From Mya arenaria (lineage: Eukaryota > Mollusca > Bivalvia > Myida > Myidae), in assembly GCF_026914265.1 (NCBI RefSeq), contig NC_069135.1, forward strand, positions 32,098,756-32,162,755: a DNA stretch of 64,000 nt. Reading direction: 5' to 3'. Position 1 is the first letter of the stretch, and every line of letters begins with the position of its first letter. Below are positions 46,999 to 58,738 of this stretch, in pieces. A program made the position numbers and the translations under genes. Below the pieces are notes generated by a model. The model saw nothing but the letters and a program-made list of their open reading frames with translations, was not told where the DNA came from and did no database searches.

Positions 46999-49900
46999 AT
47001 GTACAGGCTTCTCACCATCGGCATCGTTGTTTTGTATTAGAAATATTCAAAGGTAAGACTATTTTTTATTGTTATTGTGTTCCCTTTAGTGTATATTCTG
47101 GCATTTTAGCATTATTTACAATGGCTCTAAGTGCATATGGCACATCATCGCTTAACAGAGAGCAGGCCCCTCGAAACTTCCTTAGTCCCGTATAACAGGA
47201 TTAAGCTCAACTCACTATATTTGTTTTTCAATAATTTGGATATTATTTACTTCTTCAAGAGTTGTTATACCTTATATAGGAATTATCTATATACTAATTA
47301 CATTTAACCATTTTTCATATATCGAAATTCATTTGAAGTATTATTTCGGCCAATTGTAATAACTAATAAGCTACTTAAGTCTATTAAGCTTAAGAAGTTT
47401 TGAGAAATTGGAGTCAGGAGGCTATCCTTACCCTCTCTTAGACCCCGACCCTATTTCACCTCAATGGGGCACAATACTGTTCTTATTTTACACAACGATG
47501 GAAATTATTATCACGAAATTATGAACGATTATGTTTTCATGAATCGTCCATGTTCGTCTTTACCATAAAGGTAAGCTGCATCATATGCGACAATAAACCC
47601 TGTGGCTCCGGTGGGACTTGTACCCCATTACTCACGTATCAGGGTTACGAGTGCACGTGCTATACAGGCTTCCTGTCGCTAAACTACATGGACCGCGATG
47701 AGTGTTTAATGGCGCCCACTGTCTGCAACAATGGAAGTTGCATCAACACACCAGGAAGTTACCAATGTGCATGTTTCAACGGCTTTACCGGAACTCACTG
47801 TAACAATGTGATGGGGGATTGCGGTTATGTTTCCTATTTCCCTTTTGAAACATTATAATGCCTGTTGGGAAACGTGGTACCAACGTTAGCCATCGATTGC
47901 TCAATGGTATATCAAGTTCAGTGTTCCTGTGACACACATGATTTTTCTGTATATGACTTTGTTTGAACTATCAACGACATGAAAGTTGCATCACTATCTT
48001 TCACCAGGTCGTCACCATGCAAAAATGGGGATTCGTGTTAGGTGACGTCAGATGGTGGCCACGTATGTCAGTGCTACCTTGGGTTTAACCCATCCACGGA
48101 CTGCGATGATAGGGACGAGTGTTACATGGTTTCCGGCCACCACCCATGCAATAACGGAACCTGCGTTAACACTCCAGGCAGCTTTTCTTGTTCTTGTAAC
48201 GCGGGTTACCAGGGGAAGTTTTGTCGGGAAGACGTCGACGAATGTTTAAGTAATTTCTGCCTTAACCAATCGATATGTGTTAATACCCCCGGGTCGTTTG
48301 TGTGTCATTGTATTGCGGAATATACTGGACACGACTGCCAGATGGACGTCAATCAATGCGCGTCTAGCCCTTGTCGTCATGGTTCTTGTGTAAACACAGG
48401 GGGATCTTTCAAATGTAATTGTGAGGAAGGATTTAACGGGTCTCTTTGCGACAATAACATCACACAGTGCTTGTCAAGTGCATGCGTGCACGGCAGCTGT
48501 CAGCATACGTCAGACATGGCGGTATGCGTCTGCAATAACGGATGGGACGGCGTGCATTGCGATGATGACGTCAACGTGTGCTCATCGCAGCCATCCGTCT
48601 GCGCTCATGGAAAGTGCATGAACACACCGGGGTCGTACTCGTGCCAGTGTGACAATGGTTAACATGGAAACACATGTCAAAATCTCTCGTCCTTGTGGAA
48701 ACGCCTCGAGTATATCCACTGTTGGTTCTTACAGCTGTAACTGTTCTTCGGGTTATTCCGGTGTGCGCTGTGAAATGGATATGTACGAATGTTATCACAA
48801 TCCTTGCAATAGAGGTGTTTGTATCAATCCTGTTGGGTCGTTTCACTGTGAATGCCATGATGAAGCATCTGGAGAATTTTGTGAAAACATCATTTATCAG
48901 GAAGCACACACTGTTATGCCTTCAAATTCTAAGCAACTCAGGGTCAGTTAAAAACAAGAATACCATTGAAAATACATCTTTACAAGGTTGAAAATGAATA
49001 AAAAAATCTTTGTCAGATATAAACTGCATGTATTTGAGAAGATGAAAATAGTTTATTTTTATTTCATGTCGTTTTGACATAATTATGACCTTATTTGATA
49101 ATATAATTATGAAGATTCGAGCAATTTTTGCTGAAAATTTTTCTTATAAGGTTCCATATCTTCAATACGTGTTGAATAACAAAAGTGTTTTACCAATAGT
49201 TAGAAAAGGGCTTTTATAGCAAACAAAAACAAAAAAGGAGGTAATATTTAACATTGCAAATCTTACAGAGCTGGGTGGCCGGTCATACCTGGTCCTACCT
49301 GGGTATTAGGCGTTGCCTGTGCTGTTGTCCTGCTGGTACCTGCCATCATATTAGCTGCTGTTACAATAAAAAGGTAATGCTGGAACCAAAGTAATTTAAT
49401 TTCATAATGTATCCTTGCTGTCAATGTGGTTTCTTTCATGTTAGGACAGACACTATGCGTATCTATAACATATACACTAGCTTACAAAATAGTTTTAAGA
49501 ATATTGAGTGTTTTCAATTGGCTTGGTGTCGTGTTCCATTTTACGTTTATATTACACTGTTCCTTAACAGTTATGCTTAGGTTTTATTCTATACCATGGT
49601 GATGATCTATTTCAGAACATATTTAGTTTTAAATATTGCAGAATTCTTATCTGATCCAGTCCAGACTATTTGCATGACCTACAGGCTACATGCATTGTAA
49701 AATATTTTCTTTTTTTTCAAAATAATTTCTATAGATTATTCATCCGAATATAACTTTGTATAGCGATCATTCATGCGAAATGCATGATTGCCTTTCCAGA
49801 CGACGTCAGGTGATTTCCACCTATAAACAGTTCGGACGGTCGAGAGACAGGCGTATTCCCTCGGACTCTAGTATGCCCGACGCTTGCGTTGATGCAGAGA

Positions 49901-50004
49901 ACCACCTCTGCATGGATTTCAATAATGTTAGCCTGGAAATATCTGGTTTAAAGGCTGTGAATGATATTTTGGATAATGATGCTTTAAATGGTACTAGTAA
50001 CTAG
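46999..50004 (+). pseudogene. EGF-repeat gene copy E, multiply broken
   Basis: Exon 1 (46999-47052) reads MYRLLTIGIVVLY and then TAG where other copies have Trp. Exon 2 starts at 47571 and is open, but its donor is changed from GT to TT (near 47823). Exon 3 (48008-48942) has TAG in EGF3 (48038-48040), TAA in EGF8 (near 48660) and a deletion after it. The membrane exon (49269-49373) carries a 10-bp duplication that shifts the frame. The tail exon (49800-50004) is open, longer than in the other copies, and ends VNDILDNDALNGTSN, with TYKQFG at its start. The gene cannot make the full receptor. Confidence 0.9.
47164..47416. mobile_element. Decayed MITE in intron 1 of copy E
   Basis: Same element and position as 28074-28317 in copy B. 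The left end has lost AATTTC, leaving GGCCCCTCGAAACTTCCTTAG. Confidence 0.7.
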
Positions 50005-52262
50005 GGTTTTAGCCTGATTTAAAAAAGTGCAACATCCTTTCATAACTCTTTACTTTATACACTATAATACGTATTATGTGGACATGTTGGTTAAACGTTT
50101 AGCATGTTTCCGGAATAGCGTACATAATGTCTAGACGTATATTGTAAAGACGGACATTCGATATGTATGTGACATTGTTTGGAAGGGGTATCGTTTGAAA
50201 GGCAATGTTGTGCAGCAGAAATGTAAACAAATTACCGAAAATAAAACGAATATTAAAGACAAACCTATAAAAGGTGTTAGAAGTTGACGCGTAGCTCGTA
50301 CATCGTAAATCAACGAAAGGATAAAATTTGTCAACCAATTAAAACAACATGAAAATTTACATTGGTCAACCATTTCCATGTGTATCAAAAGGTCGATCTA
50401 CGACCTAAGATCAAGGTAACCCAAATGTTCATGTTGTTATAAATGGTTGATCTACGACATATAACCTAGGTCAACCCACATATGCCATTTACATTCGATT
50501 TTAGTTGAAAATAAAGTCAAATATACAAACTTAATGTAAACAAATAAATTGCTATAAATTTATTTAATTATTTACAAATTAATTGATGATCAGCAAGCAA
50601 TTACCTTTCAAATGATATCAGCATTATTTATGGTCACCTCGCAGCACAATTTAACATAAGGTTAATACTTAATAGAGCTATCAGATATAAGCTGTCTTAT
50701 TTGTGGGTCGGAGTCCTTAAAATATAACGTTTGTGCTGATTGTTGGAGAAGTAGTAGAAATTGTCCATTTACCGCAACTGTTGTGCTGTCATATTTGGTT
50801 GATGAATATGGCTGTTTGTAATGTTTTTGCATATTTTATTAGATTTGTATTAAGTCAATTCTTACAACTACGGTAATAAATCATAAAAACATATGTTATA
50901 GATTAAAGTCTAGTCAATTGTATAGACATATGTGTTTATTGATAATATATTGTGATAATATTTCATTATCGTCAAGAGTCCATCTAACTTTGATTACCCC
51001 CACTATCAGTGTACACTCATAATACTGTTGATGTCATAAAATTTAATTAAGGTTCGTCTATTTAGTTTTTTTTTAAATTTCTCTTCGTACTGCAAATATT
51101 CAATATCTTAAGCCCCAGTCACATTGCGACGAAGGCAATGACAACCGCGAAGAAGTTTTAGAGGCTTATGTCGCTTTAATGTATCAGATCGGTCGCTAAA
51201 CGAAATCGATCTCAACCAGTTAGTTAATCATGCACAGAGGACTGACTGTGACTGATTTGTTCGCATACAGGTTTCGTTGATCTCCTTAAATTTCCGAAGA
51301 CGTTTTCCCTTCTTTTTCAAAGACAAGTTTCCGCTGTGAAGCAAACGGTTTTATATATACAAACTTATTGACTCTTTTGCAACATTTTTGCGACCTATTA
51401 GTGAGCAGTGATGACGTGGTGACCATTCGGCGCTTCATCGGCGACTGGTTGCAGATCGATGCAAAGTGGTATTCAAACGTGCGCCGGCCGCAATATGAAA
51501 CCTTCTATATAAAAATACTCGTCTGCGTATTACAGCAACATTTTGTCATATAAATTTACAGAGTTCACACCATCGCTTTTTGCATTATCACATTTATTTC
51601 CACTGATATTTGTTGTACGTATAGGCAAGTAAACAAAACACTCTATGTACACCATAATGAAAGCAATGGAAGCATTTTTGTTTAATCTTTGCACACGTAA
51701 AAATGGGCAACTGTTCTTATTCAGCAACAACCAGTCGCGGGAGATTCGTTGACTGTATTCAACGATCGGTATCAAGCCTTGATGTCAAAGTATTCCTACA
51801 CGATACTTCATCTATCCGATTTCTAAATATGTCATTTTAATGAAAATTACAGATGAAACATAAACTTTACTCACACGCGTACAAATAAAAATGCACAGTT
51901 GCACTACGGAAGTGTCGCCATTTTATTTTCTTGTACAACCGATAAGTGATGAAACCGGCGTTTAGCAGACGTGTTCTACAGTTGTTAAAATAATCGAGGA
52001 AAATTTCCTTCTTGTAATCTTTCTCAGAGAGAAATTAAGGAACGTCTGACGCGATGGAAAAAATCATGATGTTGTTTGTATGGTATATGGTTACTTTAAT
52101 GATCATGTGATAGTTTTAGTTTTTTATATGGGTTTAAATATCGGATGATATTATTCAATGGTAATTTAAATCAAAACAATCGACAAGATGAATATTATCA
52201 TCTGATAAACATGGTTTACTTTTAAGAGATATGTAAAACACTGACTCACGTGTTCGATATCT
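50005..52262. other. Intergenic flanks between E and F
   Basis: It holds the downstream block (50090-50470), the CGGTCG-type upstream module (51110-51500) and the uninterrupted GATAAGTGAT site at 51941. At about 52247 it breaks off just where a signal-peptide exon would be expected (cf. 37780-37846) and the type II block begins. A further gene copy was probably lost here. Confidence 0.6.
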
Positions 52263-54684
52263 GAAGACCAGTAATAAACTAAGCTTTGAAATGACTTATG
52301 TAGGGAAATGTTTTATGAATACCGGCCAAGGGATATCAAGTTCTCTATATACTTATACAGTTATATCTCCTCTCAAACTGCAAGGCCAATCCCTGAGATA
52401 ATTGGTATGTAGCATCATGTAGTGCTGAGTAACTAACTAGATCTATAGCAACAAATGACTCTCTTAGAAACCGGTGACTTCCTTAGTGGTTAATGACTTC
52501 CTTATTAACAACTAACTTGAAGGGCATAAATACTGAGCATCTACTTACTTACTTTGTATTCAATATCATTCACAAACGTATCGACAACCACTCACTTCCT
52601 TGGCAAGCTAAAACAACCTTAATAACCGGTGCATTGTTGGTTATTTCAATTAAAGTAGGTGAGCGACATAGTGTCATTTTTCAGTCTTGTTTTTGTTATA
52701 TGAAAGTTGAGCTAAAGCGACATTAAACATTTCACAATAAGAATCAAACTCATCGAGGCAACAAATGTTAAAACTAACACATTTAAATATGTACTAATGC
52801 CGTAATGGTGACATTGTAAATTTTGTATTATATTCTTTCCTAAGACGCTTTAACATTTTAAGACCAAATTTCCCTTAAAAAACAGTCGAAACTCATAGGC
52901 TGAAACTTGTTTGGCTTGATTTCCTGGCTCCTGGCTCCTTCAAAGTCCTCAATGCTCGAGGTACTTTAGCCCGTCCTTGGTAGCAAGAGCAAACGGGGTT
53001 CTATTGATAATTGATATTTCGACATTTTTTATTTACATTTAAGTTTGCAATATTTTGCTTTTCTTTTAACATTCTGTTTTAAGAAGGTTTTATAAATATA
53101 AACATAATACGACATTATGGGGCTTAGATTGGAAATTAGTAAAATATGAGGTGTTTATATGCTTGAGCTTTACTCCATCCAGGAGAGTATATAAGTAGCA
53201 TTGCAAGTAGTTATACTTCATGTCAGCATAAGACTAAAGTTTAAGAAAACGTTTGATAACACACTTCACATTTGTTTGTCGCATCATTGAATACTGACAC
53301 ACTTTTAAAACTACAACATTTTAATATGTACATATAACGACATGGTACATTTTGTATTTTGTTCTTTTCTAAAGATGCTTTAATGAGTTTTGACAAAATT
53401 TCCTCAACAAATACAGTCGAAACACATAGGCTGGAACTTGTTTGGCTTGATTTCCTCATAGGCTGAACGGAATTAAAGGACTGATTTCTTTATACTGAAG
53501 CTTAGCACTCCCGTTTCGCTCGAATTCCCCAATGCTCGAGCTCGAGCCTACGGGGTTTTGACTGCATGCTTAATATTTTACATCTTCATTTCCCATTTAA
53601 GTTTGCAATATTTATTTTATTTTGCTTTTAGTATTCTATTATAAGAAGATAATGGAGACTTGGAAATTGTATTAGTATTACATGTTCGTAAGCTTGAGCT
53701 TTACGTCTTTTAGGAGGGATAAGAAGTCTTATATGCAAATATTTATACTTAAAGTGATACTCTTATTCAAAATCAATACATACAAATTTATAACAAGCAT
53801 CAATTTCGAGTGATAAACCTTTAATTACTTACTAAATAATGCATTTATGGAAAAATTTAATAACTGATAAGAAGCTTGTAACCTCGTATTTAATAGCAGA
53901 AAGCACAAAAATATTAAATGATTGGTGAATGCTAAAAGAATTACCGTGATCTACTGTAGTCAGATTAGGTAGAAATACTGGACATTTCTTTCAAATTAAA
54001 CACAGTATCCTTCTCAAGAACCATTGTTGTTTTTTTTACATGTAATCATCCTTTTTGAAATATTAAAACAATATTATTAATTGTGGTAAGTCTTATTTGG
54101 GATTAACAGTCCATCTTTAAAGCAAGCCTAAGGCTAAAGTTAGAGTTACTTTTGGTAACACAATTGGCAGTTGCTTTGATGTTGAAAGCGTCTACAACAC
54201 TTTCGAGACCAATCATATTCACATTCCCGACATTTTAAAGTTGAAGAATGGCGTTCAATGTTAAACTGTTGTGTCTAGTGGATCTTAAAAGAATGAATAT
54301 CGACTCATTCAAAAAAAAATACATATTATTACACATTTTAAATTCTGATGTTGACACTTGAATCAAAGGTTTTCAAGTATGTTTCAAAACAATATTATTT
54401 TAACTAAAACAAATACTCGAGAAAATCAAGGCATTACCGGATTCAGCACTTTGAAAACTTAAACAATCATGATATTGCGTATATGGCATGAATAAATATG
54501 TGAAGAATGTTTTATTATACGGCATATAACAAAAGCTATTCGCCGATTTTAACTTATTATTATATTATTATTATATAATTATCTGTGTACATTATCATCT
54601 GATAAAATATGTTTACCTTTGAGAGATATGTCAAACAATAGCGATATGTTAGATATTTATTTTTGAAAATGTTTGCACATCAAA
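52263..54684. repeat. Type II upstream block before copy F
   Basis: It begins near GACCAGTAAT and is homologous to 38396-40450 and 56640-58738. It contains two CAGTCGAAAC-ended inverted-repeat elements (52883-53006 and 53414-53564). An AT-rich insert at about 53760-54110 is absent from the D and G blocks. No gene. Confidence 0.65.
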
Positions 54685-55923
54685 ATGTACATGATTCTCA
54701 ACATAGGCATCATTCTTTTTTGTTGGAAATCTTTAAAGGTAGAGCTCTTTTAATTGTTATTGTAAGTGTGTATTTGGTGTATAAGTCGGCATGTTAGCAT
54801 GAATTTTAAATAGCATTACTGTGCTTATTGCCGAGGTTAATTCCGTTAAGAGCATGAGGCTAAATATTCCTTCTTTTGGTACCCCCACCACCCTCCCCCT
54901 ATCCAATTCATTGCTTGGTGATATTTATATAATTATTGATTTTCGAATTTACTTTAATTTAGGTAACCTGTACCATTTGCGACAATAAACCCTATGGCTC
55001 CGGTGGCAATTGTACCTCATTACTCACTTCTCCGGGTTACGAGTGCACGTGCTTCTCGGGTTTCTTATCGCCAAACTGCGCGGACCGCAATGAGTGTTTA
55101 ATGGCGTCCGGCATCTGCAACAACGGAACATGCGTCAACACACCAGGAAGTTACCAATGTTCATGTTTCAAAGGCTTTACCGGAACTCACTGTAACAATG
55201 TGATGGAGGCTTGCGGGTATGTTTGCTATTTCCCTTTTGAAACATTATAATATCTATTAGAAAACATGGTACCAACGTTAGCCGTCAATTGCTCGATTGG
55301 TATATTAAGGTCAGTGTTCTTATGACACACATGTTATTTCTGTAGTTGACTATTTGTCTATCCCTTGTCGTCATGGTTCCTGTGTAAACACACAGGGATC
55401 TTTCAAATGTAGCTGTAATGATGGATTTACCGGTTTTCTTTGCGACAATGACGTCTCACAATGCTTGTCTAGTACATGCCTGCACGGCAACTGTACGGAT
55501 ACACCAAACATGTCGGAATGCATCTGCAATAACGGATGGGGCGGCGTGCATTGCGAAGGTGACGTCAACGAGTGTTCATATCGGCCATCCGTCTGCGCTC
55601 ATGGAAAGTGCATGAACACAAAAGGGTCGTACATGTGCCAGTGTGACAAAGGTTACCATGGAAACTCGTGTCAAAATGACGTTAACGAATGTGTCTCTCG
55701 TCCTTGTGGAAACGGTTCGTGTATAAACACTGTCGGTTCTTACAGCTGTAACTGTTCTTCGGGCTATTCCGGTTTGCACTGTGAAAGAGATATTGACGAA
55801 TGTTATCACAATCCTTGCAATGGAGGTCTTTGTATCAATACAGTTGGGTCGTTTCACTGTGACTGCAATGTTGAAGCAACTGGAGAATTTTGTGAAAATA
55901 CTTCAAACTCTAAACAGTCCCCG
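54685..55923 (+). pseudogene. EGF-repeat gene copy F, internally deleted
   Basis: Exon 1 (54685-54738, MYMILNIGIILFCWKSLK) and exon 2 (54963-55216) are open, though a conserved Cys is Tyr in EGF1 (NKPYGSGG). A deletion fuses intron 2 to the middle of exon 3 at about 55358, removing EGF 3-5 and the acceptor. From there EGF 6-10 are open to the donor at 55924. The best replacement acceptor (TTTCTGTAG, 55345) would put exon 2 out of frame and meet TGA at once. No membrane or tail exon of the family follows. A broken or drastically remodelled gene. Confidence 0.85.
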
Positions 55924-56639
55924 GTCAGTTTGAAACAAGGCTACCATTGAAATACATCTCCACAAAGGAAGTTTGGAAATGAATTAAGAATTCACGGCTG
56001 ATATATACTGCATGTATTTTTTTAAGATAGGAGCTCAGTTTCATTTGTTACTTCATAATTTATTATTTTGTTACAATTGATCACATATTATAAGGTAAGT
56101 TTTAGGACTTTTAGCAATATATTTCTGCTGGAGGTATATATTTTTTTAATACCTAAGATATAAGGTGTTATAAATATGACACCTTCTATACAAGGATTTA
56201 CACAGCAGAAATAGCCATTAACGCTTGCCAAATGGTGATAATTAGTTGATCGTCTAGTCTGCTATTGCAGAAGCTATTCCAAAAAATTGTATGTAAATAG
56301 ATGCTTTTACAATGTTTGATATCACAAATCCTGAATAAGAAGAATCCGATATAACATACCTATTATTTTAGACTTATGGATAGGCATGCTTGTAGCTATA
56401 CTCGCTGGTAGTGTTCTTATTACATCAATGTTTGCCGAATAAATATCGTCAAAGGAATCAAAAGCACAAAAGAATGGTCAAAAACTCATAATTGTGACAT
56501 TTTTAAAAAAAATCTTTTTTTATTAAATCTACATTTCCCAGACCCGTCTGATGCAGTGGCTCCTACCAAAATAGTTCATAAAATGCCACTGGATTCAAAG
56601 CTGACCAGCACCCTGGACTGGTATTGATGAAATATCTTA
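55924..56639. other. Region after copy F
   Basis: Unlike the other units, no family membrane exon is found. A short hydrophobic open stretch with an acceptor lies at 56372-56442 (see finding). Confidence 0.5.
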
Positions 56640-58738
56640 TGACCAGTAATATACTGAACTTTTAAATGACTTATGTAGGGAAATGACTGAAGGTTATGAA
56701 TACTGGCGCAGGGATTTATCTATATACTTATACAGTTATATTTCATCTAAACCTGCAAGGCCAAGACCTTTGGTAATTGGTATGTAGCCTCATGTATTGC
56801 TAAGTAACTACCTACATCTATAGCAACCAGTGACTCTCTTAGCAACCAGTGACTTCCTTACCTGTTAATGACTTCCTAATCAACAACTTACCTCCTCAGC
56901 AAGCAGATAAATACTGAGCATCAACTTACTTACTTTGTATTCAATATCATTCACAAACTTATCGACAACCACTCATTTCCTGGGCAAGCTAAAACAACCT
57001 TATTAACCACTGATTTTTTGGTCATTTCAATCAGTAGGTGAGCGACATAGGGCCATTTTGTCATTCTTATTTTTGTTATATGAAAGTGGAGCTAAAGCGA
57101 CATGCAATATTCCACAAAAGGAATCAAACTCATCGCGGAATCGAATGTTGAAACTACAAAATTTAAATATGTACTAATGGCGACATTGTGCATTTTGTAT
57201 TTTGTTCTTTCATTAGATGCTTTAACATTTTTAGAAAAAAATCCTTAACAAATACAGTCGAAATCCATAGGCTGGAACTTGCTTGGCTTGATTTCCTCAT
57301 TGGCGCAACTGAATGTAAAGGGCTGATATCTTTTTACTGAAGCTTAGCATTCCCGCTTCGCATTAATTCCCCAATGCTCGAGGTACTTTAGACAGTCCCT
57401 GGAAGCTTGAATCAACGGGGTTCGACTGAATGTTTAATATTTTGACATTTTCATTTCCCATTTTAGTTTGCAATATTTTGCTTTTCTTTAAACTTTTTAT
57501 TTTAAGAAGTTTTAATATACATAAACATTACACTATTTTATGGGGACTTGAAGATTGGAACTTGGTTAAGTGTGAGATGTTTATATGGTTGAGCTTTACT
57601 CGATCCAGGAAGTGTTATTTGCAAGTAGTTATACTTGATGTAAGCCTTAGACTAAAGATTAAGAAAACTTTTGATAACACACTTGACATTTGTTTATCGT
57701 AGCATCGAAGCTGAAACACTGTTAAAACTTTTTAACATAACATTTTAAAATGTACTTACGGCGACATTGTATATTTTGTATTATGTTCTTTTCTAAAGAT
57801 GCTTTAATATTATTGGACAAAAGTTCCTTAACAACTTAAGTCGAAACCCATAGGCTGGAACTTGTTTGGCTTGATTTCCTCATTGGCTCAATTTGATGTA
57901 AAGGACTAATTTCTTTATACTTAAGCTTAGCATTCGCGCTTCGCTCGAATTCTCCAATGCTCGAGCTCGAGCCAACGGGGTTTCGACTGTATGCGTAATT
58001 ATTTGACATTTTCACTTCTCATTTAAGTTTGCAATATTTTTCTTATTTTGCTTTCAACATTTTATTATAAGAAAGATTATGGCGACTTGGAAATTGTATT
58101 AGTATAACATGTTCATAAGTTTGAGCTTTACTCCAATCAGGAGGGATTAGAAGTCTTATATGCAAGTATTTATACTTAATGCAAGCCTAAGGCTAAAGTT
58201 TAAGAAACTTTTGGTAACACAACTGGCAGTTGCTTTAATGTTGAAAGCTTCTTCAACACTTACGAGACCAATCATTATTCACATTATTAATATTTCAAAG
58301 TTGAAGAATTGCTTTCAGTGTTAAATTGTTGTGTCTAGTGGATCTTAAATGAGTGAATATCGACTCAGTCAAATAATTACATATTATTGCACATTTGAAA
58401 TTCTGATTTTGCAACTTGAACCAATTTAAAGTTTTCAAGTTGTAAGTTTCAAGATGATATTACTTTCACATTGAGTAAACAAGCACTCGAGAAAATCAAG
58501 GCATTGCCGCATTCAGCACTTGAAAAAACCACACAAAAAACATGATGTTGCGTATATGTCATGAAACTTGACATAATGTGTGACTTATGTAAATGTTATA
58601 CGGCATTTAACAAACGATATTCGATGGTTTTAACTTGTACATTATCATCTGATAAACTGTGTTTACATTTGAGGGATATATGTTTAACAATAACCAAGGA
58701 TATTTATTTCTGAAAATGTTTGCACAAAAAGTATCAAA
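56640..58738. repeat. Type II upstream block before copy G
   Basis: It shares its start (GACCAGTAATATACTGAAC, then TATGTAGGGAAATGACTGAA) with the F and D blocks. A segment of about 550 bp is tandemly duplicated inside (57120-57640 and 57700-58200), each copy with a CAGTCGAAAC-type inverted-repeat element (57255-57428 and 57838-57989). The last about 100 bp before the ATG match all other units. Confidence 0.7.
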
